The position numbers and the translations under genes are program-made. This document shows, piece by piece, positions 1-5,195 of a stretch of DNA of 6,558 bases (position 1 is the stretch's first letter; each line of letters starts with the position of its first letter). The stretch covers positions 5,918 to 12,475 of the forward strand of contig CAKMZE010000081.1 in assembly GCA_929200295.1 (NCBI GenBank), given 5' to 3'. This DNA comes from an uncultured Alphaproteobacteria bacterium (GTDB lineage Bacteria > Pseudomonadota > Alphaproteobacteria > Rhodobacterales > Rhodobacteraceae). The notes beneath the pieces are model-generated. The model ran no database searches. It worked only from the letters and a program-made list of their open reading frames with translations, and was not told the origin of the DNA.

Positions 1-2
1 CT

Positions 3-629
3 CTCACGCTGATCGGTGGCCCGATTGACCCAGATGCCGCGGCCACGGATGTCACTGATTTTGGTCGTCGCGTCACAATGGGGCAGCTTGAACACACGAT
101 GATCCAACAAGTTGGGTTTAAATATGCCGGTGCCGGGCGCATGGTGTACCCGGGGCTTTTGCAGCTTGCCTCGTTTATCTCAATGAACGGCGAAACCCAT
201 GCAACCGCGTTTCAAGAGCAGATTTTACGCACCGTCAAAGGCTGCGCATCAGAGCATGATAAGCACAACACGTTTTATGACGAATATCTGGCCGTGATGG
301 ATATGCCGGCTGAGTTTTACCTCTCAACCGTCGCCCGTATTTTCAAGGGCCGCGATATCGCGCGCAACGATTTCTCAATCGCGGGGCAGAAGGTTGATAT
401 TAGTAAAATAACCACTGTCGCTGTCAAAGTTGTCGAAGGCGAAAAGGATGATATATCAGCGCCTGGTCAATGTCTTGCCGCCCTTGATCTGCTTACCGGA
501 CTACCTGACAGCAAAAAAGCCGCGCATCTTGAACCGGGGGCCGGGCATTACGGTATCTTTGCAGGGGCAAGCTGGCGCAATAATATCCGCCCGCTTGTGC
601 TTGATTTCATTGATGCAAACGCGGCTTAG
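3..629 (+). CDS. phaZ: Intracellular poly(3-hydroxybutyrate) depolymerase, C-terminal part (5' end outside window)
   Basis: This is the last 208 residues of an intracellular PHB depolymerase of the PhaZ type, which mobilises stored polyhydroxyalkanoate granules in the cytoplasm. The open frame runs in from the left edge; the ATG at 78 is internal, because conserved family sequence (TLIGGPID) lies before it. Family landmarks in order are TLIGGPID, YPGLLQL, FYDEYLAVMD, AEFYLSTV, VEGEKDDI and GAGHYGIF. In the Ralstonia enzyme the triad is Cys-Asp-His; the Asp region (VEGEKDD) and the His (GAGHYG) are present here, and the Cys would lie upstream of the window. Family members are roughly 400-430 residues, so about half is visible. 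The stop is six bases from the stop of the convergent hydrolase gene. Identification is firm at family level; no frameshift is seen in the visible part. Confidence 0.93.
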   Translation, partial: LTLIGGPIDPDAAATDVTDFGRRVTMGQLEHTMIQQVGFKYAGAGRMVYPGLLQLASFISMNGETHATAFQEQILRTVKGCASEHDKHNTFYDEYLAVMDMPAEFYLSTVARIFKGRDIARNDFSIAGQKVDISKITTVAVKVVEGEKDDISAPGQCLAALDLLTGLPDSKKAAHLEPGAGHYGIFAGASWRNNIRPLVLDFIDANAA

Positions 630-635
630 CCCCTG

Positions 636-1352
636 CTAGCGTAGCATCAGCGGCTCTTTCATCCATTTCAATAGCGCTTTGGTCACCGCCTCACTTTGCT
701 CAAGCGTTGGCACATGTGCCGCACCCGGCACGGTCAAAAGCGTTGAATATGGGATCATCTCAGACAGAAAACTATGGCGACGCAGGGAGAGCGCCGTGTC
801 TTCTTGTCCACAGACCACTAACGTCGGCACCTTAATCTTGCGCAAGATGTCTTGCTGATCTGGGCGGCGCTGCATGGCGCGCGCTTGGCGCACATATGCG
901 CCCAGACCGAAATCACGTGCCATATCGTGCAATGTACGTGCGATCGGCACGCGCGTTGTCTCAGACACCGCCATCTTATCTGGCATCAGCTCAGCCGCCA
1001 CAACATCTGATAGCCGCCCTGCCCGCGCAGAAATGATCAAGGGCTCGCGCTGGGCTGCGATCTCGGGCGTGTCCGATTGCACATCGGTCGCAATCAGAGC
1101 GAGCCGGTTCACCCGCTCTGGCGCACGCCGAAACATCTCAAGCGCCAAAATCCCGCCCATGCCCATGCCAGCAACAGCAAAGCGTTTGGGCGACGCATCA
1201 AGAATTTGCGTGGCAATATTCTCAATACGGTCCGCATCCTTGCTCAGCGCGCATTGCACCGCGTGATGTTGCGACAAAACAGTGATTTGCGGCGAAAAGA
1301 TCCGCGCATCACATAAAATCGGCGGGATCAGCACAAGGGGTTCGCTGATCAT
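636..1352 (-). CDS. Alpha/beta hydrolase-fold protein with Gly at the nucleophile position (probable non-serine pseudo-hydrolase)
   Basis: A 238-residue single-domain alpha/beta hydrolase-fold protein, probably cytoplasmic. An upstream in-frame start at 1424 exists, but the ATG at 1352 is preferred: it has GAGGA four bases upstream and the homologous part (EPLVLIPPILCDARIF) begins there. The fold is clear: a nucleophile-elbow region AVAGMGMGGILALEM (59-73), an acid loop VVCGQED (D185) and a His loop PGAAHVPTLEQ (H213). The odd point is that the elbow reads G-M-G-M-G where GxSxG is expected, so residue 64 is Gly (codon GGC, one base from Ser AGC), while the expected Asp and His remain. It could be a binding or scaffold protein, use another residue, or be decaying. 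It lies 105 bases downstream of the MFS gene on the same strand. The true substrate is unknown. Confidence 0.85.
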   Translation of the reverse strand: MISEPLVLIPPILCDARIFSPQITVLSQHHAVQCALSKDADRIENIATQILDASPKRFAVAGMGMGGILALEMFRRAPERVNRLALIATDVQSDTPEIAAQREPLIISARAGRLSDVVAAELMPDKMAVSETTRVPIARTLHDMARDFGLGAYVRQARAMQRRPDQQDILRKIKVPTLVVCGQEDTALSLRRHSFLSEMIPYSTLLTVPGAAHVPTLEQSEAVTKALLKWMKEPLMLR

Positions 1353-1356
1353 ATTA

Positions 1357-1361
1357 TCCTC
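1357..1361 (-). promoter_or_regulatory. Ribosome binding site GAGGA that sets the start of the 636-1352 gene
   Basis: Read on the minus strand, GAGGA is followed by TAAT and then ATG at 1352. No comparable purine run was noted before the longer alternative start at 1424, so this site is the main reason for choosing the shorter protein. Confidence 0.6.
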
Positions 1362-1438
1362 GGGAAATATCGCGGCATGGTGGGCCTGAAACAAAGTAGT
1401 GTTACGTGCTTCTAGCCCTGCCACGATATCTGTTGCAA

Positions 1439-1456
1439 GCGGTCACTTGGGACCGC
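1439..1456 (-). terminator. Stem-loop just after the MFS transporter stop; weak terminator or mRNA-stabilising hairpin
   Basis: GCGGTC and GACCGC form a perfect 6-bp stem around a six-base loop. On the minus strand it begins two bases after the MFS stop codon. No T-run follows (TTGCAACAG), so a strong intrinsic terminator is unlikely. It may attenuate transcription into the downstream hydrolase gene or protect the 3' end of the transporter message. Confidence 0.35.
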
Positions 1457-1457
1457 G

Positions 1458-2807
1458 TTAAGTTTCCGCTGAGGGCAAGATTTTTTGCATCACTGGTCGA
1501 TAGATCAACACTAAACCCAAAGCTGAAAACAGCAGAATACCTGCTGGGATCACAGTCATCGCGCGCTCAAGTGCGGCCAATGCCTCTGGTGTTTGCGCAA
1601 CAGTTTCGCCTGTGCTTTCTTGCCAGCCTGCACGGCCCAAAAGCACGCCAAGTGCGGCAGGAGCCGCCGCATTGGCGAGCTTTTGACCAAAAAGCCACAC
1701 GGCTGAAAATGCGCCCTCAATCGCGGCACCTGTTTTTGCCCGCGTGACATCCATCAAATCAGGGTACATCGCCCATGGGATCTGCTGATAAGCCCCATTT
1801 GTCATGCCCGCACAAAGGAACATACCAGCCATAATCATAATGCTCACCGATGGAAGGACAGTCGCCATGACACATAGCAATATCGCATATAGACATAGCC
1901 CCACCACAAGGGCCCACATCTTACCCATCCGATGCGACAGCATCACCCAAACTGCCTGAGATAAGATTGAACCCAAGACAAACGCCGCAAACAAGAGGCT
2001 CATCAATCCCAGCGCGCCTGCGATACCAGACAGCGGCGTATCACCGCTATCCGTCATCAGATAAAGTGCGGCGAGCGGTAGGCCTGCTGTGAGTAATGCC
2101 ACAGCCAACGTCATGACGCCGTAAAGCACCACAAGCACCATAAAGGCTGGGTTTCGGAACACGATCCCATACCCTTGGGCAAATGACACAGATGGGGCTT
2201 GCGTGATGCGCGGTGCCTTGCGCGTGATATAAAGCGAGAGCCAGATCGCACCGATCATCAGTGGGGCGACGGCCGCCGCGGCTTTTGCGAACCCCATGCC
2301 TTGCGCAAGCCCTGGGATCACGGCCCCACCCATGAGTATCCCGATACTCGCAAACCCCATGCGCCAACCGGTCATGGTCGAACGCTCCTTGGCGTCTTGG
2401 GTCATTTCTCCTGCTTGCGCGCCATATGGGATCGCCACCATGGTAAATCCGATTGTTGCAAGCCCGAAAAAGCCGCTCACCCAGAGGATAATACCTGTTT
2501 GCGTAAACCCTTCTGGTGTTGCGAACATTGCGATCATTGCGACAGACATCAAAACCGCACCAAAGGCCATCCAAGGGGCCCTACGCCCCCAACGGCTATG
2601 GGTTTTATCGCTCAGATACCCGACGATTGGATCTGTCACGATATCAAAGACAAGAACACCTGCGGTCACAAAACCAGCCGTTTGTGCAGGTACCCCAAGA
2701 TATGTCGTCAAAAACGTGAAAATGAGCAGTTGCTTTACAACAACAAAGACAACCACCCCCATGTCAGCAAGCCCCCAGCCTGCCTTTTGCCCTATCGTGA
2801 GTGCCAT
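1458..2807 (-). CDS. MFS transporter of the GPH (MelB-like cation symporter) family
   Basis: A 449-residue inner-membrane carrier with about 12 hydrophobic segments, the normal length for glycoside-pentoside-hexuronide:cation symporters. The N-terminal signature is strong: DIVTDPIVGYLSDKTHSRWG (55-74) matches the MelB region holding the cation-site aspartates, here D55 and D59. A family-type loop IPYGAQAGEMTQDAKERS (126-143) follows. In MelB an Asp (D124) precedes the IP of this loop and contacts sugar; here that position is Ala, so melibiose-like sugars are doubtful and the substrate is open. D15 may correspond to MelB D19. The ATG at 2807 has a GGGGGGA run about six bases upstream. The gene lies between two alpha/beta hydrolases on the same strand, 62 bases from the upstream one, suggesting uptake or export of an ester-type compound, which is inference only. 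Confidence 0.9.
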   Translation of the reverse strand: MALTIGQKAGWGLADMGVVVFVVVKQLLIFTFLTTYLGVPAQTAGFVTAGVLVFDIVTDPIVGYLSDKTHSRWGRRAPWMAFGAVLMSVAMIAMFATPEGFTQTGIILWVSGFFGLATIGFTMVAIPYGAQAGEMTQDAKERSTMTGWRMGFASIGILMGGAVIPGLAQGMGFAKAAAAVAPLMIGAIWLSLYITRKAPRITQAPSVSFAQGYGIVFRNPAFMVLVVLYGVMTLAVALLTAGLPLAALYLMTDSGDTPLSGIAGALGLMSLLFAAFVLGSILSQAVWVMLSHRMGKMWALVVGLCLYAILLCVMATVLPSVSIMIMAGMFLCAGMTNGAYQQIPWAMYPDLMDVTRAKTGAAIEGAFSAVWLFGQKLANAAAPAALGVLLGRAGWQESTGETVAQTPEALAALERAMTVIPAGILLFSALGLVLIYRPVMQKILPSAET

Positions 2808-2869
2808 CGTTCATCCCCCCTATTTATCCGTAGGTTAGGCACGAATGGGCTCTATCGCCAAGCGTGACG

Positions 2870-3613
2870 TTAGGGCGCGACCTCTGTGATCGACTGTGTG
2901 ATCAAATCGAGACAGCTCTGATCGGAAAACCGATGATCAGCCCCATCCACAAGCGTGAGCCGCATGTCAGCGCCTGTCGCATGGGCAAGCAATCGGAGCG
3001 CCACATCAACAGACACATCCGTATCCGCTGTGCCTTGCAAAAACCGCGTGGGGAATGACAACGCAAGGGGTGCGCGCAACACAAGCCTTTGACGCGCCTC
3101 GGTGATCAAGCGCTTGGTGATGCGATAAGGTGCGCCATAGTCAGAGGGTAAATCCACATAACCCACCGTCTCTAAAGCTTCTTTTTGATCCGCATCGAAA
3201 TGCGCCCACATGCTGTCTTCGGTAAAATCAGGGGCTGCGGCAATCGTCACAAGCCCGGCAATGCGTTCAGGGATGGCCCGCGCAAGAAGCAATGATATCC
3301 ACCCGCCCATACTAGAGCCCACTAAGACAACAGGCCCGGCGAGCAACCCTATGGCCGCTTCTGCGTCCTCAAACCAATCGCCGATGGCACCTTCTTCGAA
3401 CTCGCCATCGCTTTCGCCGTGACCAGAATAATCAAATCGCAAAAAGGCGCGCGATTGTGCTTTGCACCACGCTTCAAGATGGATGGCTTTGGTGCCTTCC
3501 ATATCAGATTTGAACCCGCCTAGGAAAACCACAGCCGGCCCCTGCCCGTCTCTGAGATGATAGGCAATACGGCGGCCCTGCGGCGTGACGAATGTTTGTG
3601 CTTCTTTATTCAT
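2870..3613 (-). CDS. ABHD10-like alpha/beta hydrolase (serine esterase/thioesterase family)
   Basis: A 247-residue alpha/beta hydrolase with an intact catalytic set. The family pattern is GGFKSDMEGTKA (32-43), AFLRFDYSGHGESDG (56-70), the nucleophile elbow VGSSMGGW with Ser101, an acid loop GTADTD (D197 or D199) and the His loop DGADHR with H227. This order resembles bacterial relatives of mammalian ABHD10, a serine esterase with depalmitoylase and acyl-glucuronidase activity. The bacterial substrate is not known and should not be copied from the mammalian enzyme. The start is fixed because the frame upstream reaches TGA TGA within five codons of the ATG at 3613; no good Shine-Dalgarno run is visible. 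It lies 52 bases after mmcB and 62 before the MFS gene on the same strand. No signal peptide is visible, so it is probably cytoplasmic. Confidence 0.88.
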   Translation of the reverse strand: MNKEAQTFVTPQGRRIAYHLRDGQGPAVVFLGGFKSDMEGTKAIHLEAWCKAQSRAFLRFDYSGHGESDGEFEEGAIGDWFEDAEAAIGLLAGPVVLVGSSMGGWISLLLARAIPERIAGLVTIAAAPDFTEDSMWAHFDADQKEALETVGYVDLPSDYGAPYRITKRLITEARQRLVLRAPLALSFPTRFLQGTADTDVSVDVALRLLAHATGADMRLTLVDGADHRFSDQSCLDLITQSITEVAP

Positions 3614-3665
3614 ATGCGCAAATCATCACACCAAGGGCAGTGGCGCAAGGGTGCGTATTCCGAAA

Positions 3666-4118
3666 TCACCCCACACGCGGGTCCCGTGCCGCCTGCGCGC
3701 GGATCGCCGCATGCCGGGCAAATTTATGTGTCATCTTTTTGCGCCGTGCCGCTGGCAATTTATCCTCTTGCCCCATGCGAATGATCTCGGCCCCATACCC
3801 ATCAGCAATGATCAAGCCTGATTGATCTGGCAAAAGCTCGGTCGGGAAATCCGTATCAACCGCCCAGAAAAACCGATCACACCATTCCAAATAGCCTTCC
3901 CATTTATGATCTGATTGAAAGTCCGCGCGCGAGGATTTGCACTCAATCACCCAAATCTCGCCTTTTGGGCCCAGCGCCATGACATCGACCCGCAAGCCAC
4001 GTGTTGGCACGAACTCTTCTATGCTCACAAAATCATGGCTGCGTAAATGCCGCGCCACACCACGCGCCAAAAGCTGGCCTGGCATGAGGGCGGGAAAAGT
4101 GGTGGTTTGCTCAGTCAT
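3666..4118 (-). CDS. mmcB: MmcB-family DNA repair protein (PD-(D/E)xK nuclease-like), SOS-regulated
   Basis: A 150-residue protein of the MmcB (DUF1052) family. In Caulobacter, mmcB is an SOS gene needed for mitomycin C resistance and is proposed to be a nuclease. A PD-(D/E)xK-like core is visible: a Glu pair at 34-35, RVDVMALG with D45, then WVIECKSS with E59 and K61. The rest (GYLEWCDRFFWAVD, GLIIADGYGAEIIRM) follows the family pattern. A TTG two codons upstream (4124) is possible, but the ATG at 4118 is favoured. Neither has a well-spaced ribosome binding site; GGGA abuts the ATG directly. A consensus GTTC-N7-GTTC LexA box lies 11 bases upstream, which independently supports the assignment. 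Three genes follow on the same strand. Confidence 0.9.
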   Translation of the reverse strand: MTEQTTTFPALMPGQLLARGVARHLRSHDFVSIEEFVPTRGLRVDVMALGPKGEIWVIECKSSRADFQSDHKWEGYLEWCDRFFWAVDTDFPTELLPDQSGLIIADGYGAEIIRMGQEDKLPAARRKKMTHKFARHAAIRAQAARDPRVG

Positions 4119-4122
4119 TCCC

Positions 4123-4153
4123 AATATGTGAACAATTCATGAACAAAATTCAA
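4123..4153 (-). promoter_or_regulatory. Candidate mmcB promoter (-35 TTGAAT, -10 ACATAT or CATATT)
   Basis: On the minus strand TTGAAT (4153-4148) is followed after 18 bases by ACATAT (4129-4124), or after 19 by CATATT. The LexA box fills most of the spacer. With this promoter, transcription would start at or next to the ATG at 4118, giving a leaderless or nearly leaderless message, consistent with the lack of a spaced ribosome binding site. The -35 is reasonable but the -10 is imperfect, so this is inference. Confidence 0.45.
4130..4144 (-). promoter_or_regulatory. Alphaproteobacterial LexA (SOS) box GTTC-N7-GTTC upstream of mmcB
   Basis: The minus strand reads GTTCATGAATTGTTC, an exact match to the GTTC-N7-GTTC direct-repeat operator bound by LexA in alphaproteobacteria. 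It lies 11 bases before the mmcB ATG, where bound LexA would block RNA polymerase. Finding it in front of a gene family already known as SOS-controlled in Caulobacter makes chance unlikely. Confidence 0.88.
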
Positions 4154-4169
4154 GATGTTTCCACATCTT
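4152..4169. repeat. Perfect inverted repeat between the two divergent promoters
   Basis: AAGATGT and ACATCTT form a perfect 7-bp inverted repeat around a TTCC centre. It sits between the candidate mmcB -35 (overlapping it by two bases) and the candidate promoter of the structured RNA. It could be an operator for an unknown dimeric regulator, or a hairpin ending any leftward transcript entering mmcB, since a T-rich stretch (GAATTTTG) follows on that strand. Confidence 0.45.
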
Positions 4170-4172
4170 CCC

Positions 4173-4200
4173 CTTGTATAGCATCAAGCACTCACATAAT
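4173..4200 (+). promoter_or_regulatory. Candidate promoter of the 6S-like RNA
   Basis: CTTGTA (4173-4178) and CATAAT (4195-4200) are separated by 16 bases. The expected start, about seven bases after the -10, falls at 4207, exactly the first base of the closing stem of the downstream RNA. That coincidence supports both calls. The -35 is only a partial match. Confidence 0.55.
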
Positions 4201-4206
4201 TCATGT

Positions 4207-4375
4207 GGTGGCGGGCTTCTGCTCTTCTCGTGTTACAGGCGGTTACATTCCAGTGGCCTTAAGCAAATCCGAGGGAGCTGGCTCTGTCTGAGCCCTGGTT
4301 CAGTTATCTGGCGCCCACCTGTATATACAGGTCCTCGGGAATAAACTTCCTACGGTCGCTGCGGTTCCCGCCACC
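4207..4375 (+). ncRNA. ssrS: Structured non-coding RNA, probable 6S RNA
   Basis: A stretch of about 169 bases without a convincing reading frame, bounded by a perfect 9-bp closing stem: GGTGGCGGG (4207-4215) pairs with CCCGCCACC (4367-4375). Inside, CCGAGG pairs with CCTCGG to extend the long-range stem, and GGCTC-TGTCT-GAGCC and the self-complementary ACCTGTATATACAGGT form local hairpins. A small GGAA-TAAAC-TTCC hairpin lies on the 3' side near the unpaired middle. A terminally closed, rod-like RNA of 160-185 bases with an open centre and a small 3'-side hairpin is the 6S layout; 6S RNA mimics an open promoter and binds housekeeping sigma-RNA polymerase. Promoter and T-rich tail both support the plus strand. 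SRP RNA, tmRNA and RNase P hallmarks are absent. The 6S identity rests on architecture and remembered similarity, not a covariance search. Confidence 0.62.
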
Positions 4376-4385
4376 TTATTATTTT
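4367..4385 (+). terminator. 3' end of the structured RNA: closing-stem strand plus T-rich tail
   Basis: The 3' arm CCCGCCACC is followed at once by TTATTATTTT. A GC-rich stem followed by a T-rich run resembles an intrinsic terminator, although the stem partner is about 150 bases upstream rather than in a short local hairpin. Read-through into the gene starting at 4394 is possible. Confidence 0.45.
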
Positions 4386-4393
4386 GGGGTATT

Positions 4394-4900
4394 ATGCGCA
4401 TTATTTTAAGCCTGCTATTGATGTTATCAGCACAATCCGTTCAGGCCTTTGGCTTGCAGGTCTGGTTTTTTGATGGAAACCCAAAGGATCGGCTGATCAT
4501 ACGCAATGCGGGTTGCCCGATTTGGGATGCGACCATTGTTTTAGACATGCGGCCCACACAAAATGGGATCCTGTTTGACACTGTACGTGGCGGGCCGGGC
4601 ATTCGTGATCCGCTTGATATTACCGTTGATCAGGGTGATGCAACGCTTGGGCCTGTCGCAGATGGCGATCAAGTGCTGCATATTTTCGTCAACCATCTCA
4701 GAGACGCGGATCAGATCACCATCGCGATGGATGTTGATGACAGCGGCATAGGGGACCAAGTGGTCGTCACAGGCTCAGAAATGCAAGGCGCCATCGTCAG
4801 CATCACCATTGAGGGTGAAACAACGCAGACGACACTTGATCACGCATCACGTGGGCTTTTGCAAATACCTGCCGCCGCACAGGCCTGCCTGACATCGTAA
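4394..4900 (+). CDS. Secreted protein similar to those annotated 'aggregation factor core' in Rhodobacterales
   Basis: A 168-residue protein with a clear Sec signal peptide (MRIILSLLLMLSAQSVQA, cleavage probably after Ala18). The mature part looks beta-rich, with alternating hydrophobic strands. It contains an acidic stretch DVDDSGIGD (113-121) and a GSEMQGA motif (128-134), both similar to short Rhodobacterales proteins named 'aggregation factor core'. That name is a database label; the biological role is unproven. The acidic stretch could bind calcium, which is inference. Two cysteines (41 and 165) could form a disulfide in the periplasm. The ATG follows GGGG by four bases, a close and weak ribosome binding site, and lies only eight bases after the T-rich tail of the upstream RNA. 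No separate promoter is evident, so it may depend on read-through. It ends directly against the convergent lipoprotein gene. Confidence 0.75.
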   Translation: MRIILSLLLMLSAQSVQAFGLQVWFFDGNPKDRLIIRNAGCPIWDATIVLDMRPTQNGILFDTVRGGPGIRDPLDITVDQGDATLGPVADGDQVLHIFVNHLRDADQITIAMDVDDSGIGDQVVVTGSEMQGAIVSITIEGETTQTTLDHASRGLLQIPAAAQACLTS

Positions 4901-5140
4901 TCACGGACCGGGATACAGGTTCTCATCTTCGCTAAAATCCATCATCGTGAGAATACCCACGATAATAACAGCAGAACCAACCGTGTTCCACAGATTCAAA
5001 GCACCCGATGGTACGTTACGCACAACGGGCTCATCAGTCTGGACAAAGGGGTTAAGCCATGACGCGTCTCGGCTTGGCATTTCTGTGGTGTCGCAAGACA
5101 TCAGCGCCGTAAAACAAATCATAAAACCCATCATCCGCAT
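4901..5140 (-). CDS. Small predicted lipoprotein with C-terminal hydrophobic helix, unknown function
   Basis: A 79-residue protein. The frame stays open to an ATG at 5467, but the Arg-rich upstream part is not protein-like and overlaps the next gene, so the start is placed at 5140, where AAGGGTGA precedes ATG by five bases. The N-terminus MRMMGFMICFTALMSC is a lipoprotein signal with a plausible lipobox ending in Cys16. The next residue is Asp, which in E. coli marks retention in the inner membrane; whether the rule holds here is uncertain. The mature part is polar (TTEMPSRDASWLNPFVQ), then LWNTVGSAVIIVGILTMM (50-67) is a short hydrophobic segment before an acidic tail DFSEDENLYPGP. It lies 55 bases after the 5196-5543 gene on the same strand, likely one transcript. 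I do not recognise the family. Confidence 0.68.
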   Translation of the reverse strand: MRMMGFMICFTALMSCDTTEMPSRDASWLNPFVQTDEPVVRNVPSGALNLWNTVGSAVIIVGILTMMDFSEDENLYPGP

Positions 5141-5145
5141 CAAAA

Positions 5146-5153
5146 TCACCCTT
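5146..5153 (-). promoter_or_regulatory. Ribosome binding site AAGGGTGA that sets the lipoprotein start
   Basis: On the minus strand AAGGGTGA is followed by TTTTG and then ATG at 5140. Together with the signal sequence that begins at this ATG, it rules out the longer reading frame that would overlap the preceding gene. Confidence 0.6.
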
Positions 5154-5195
5154 ATGAATAATCGCCCCGCAGCGGCATGAAACCAGCACACCACA

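Noticed and set aside
630..660. Bidirectional terminator between phaZ and the convergent hydrolase
   Set aside because: Only a short, bulged CTGCTA/TAGCATCAG pairing is visible, with no T-run on either strand.
874..1266. Plus-strand frame opposite the second hydrolase
   Set aside because: Ser/Arg/Ala-rich shadow of the real minus-strand gene with no recognisable domain.
1353..1424. Upstream extension of the 636-1352 hydrolase to a start at 1424
   Set aside because: The extra 24 residues are outside the hydrolase fold and no ribosome binding site was noted for them, whereas the ATG at 1352 has GAGGA at good spacing.
2199..2867. Long plus-strand frame opposite the MFS gene
   Set aside because: It is the antisense shadow of a strongly supported transporter; its Cys/His/Arg-rich composition matches no fold and it runs past the transporter start.
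4119..4124. TTG start for mmcB at 4124
   Set aside because: It has no ribosome binding site and adds only two residues; the ATG at 4118 is more likely, though TTG cannot be excluded.
4317..4332. Quorum-sensing lux box
   Set aside because: The palindrome is 16 bp, not the usual 20, no LuxR/LuxI gene is nearby, and it sits inside a structured RNA where it explains itself as a hairpin.
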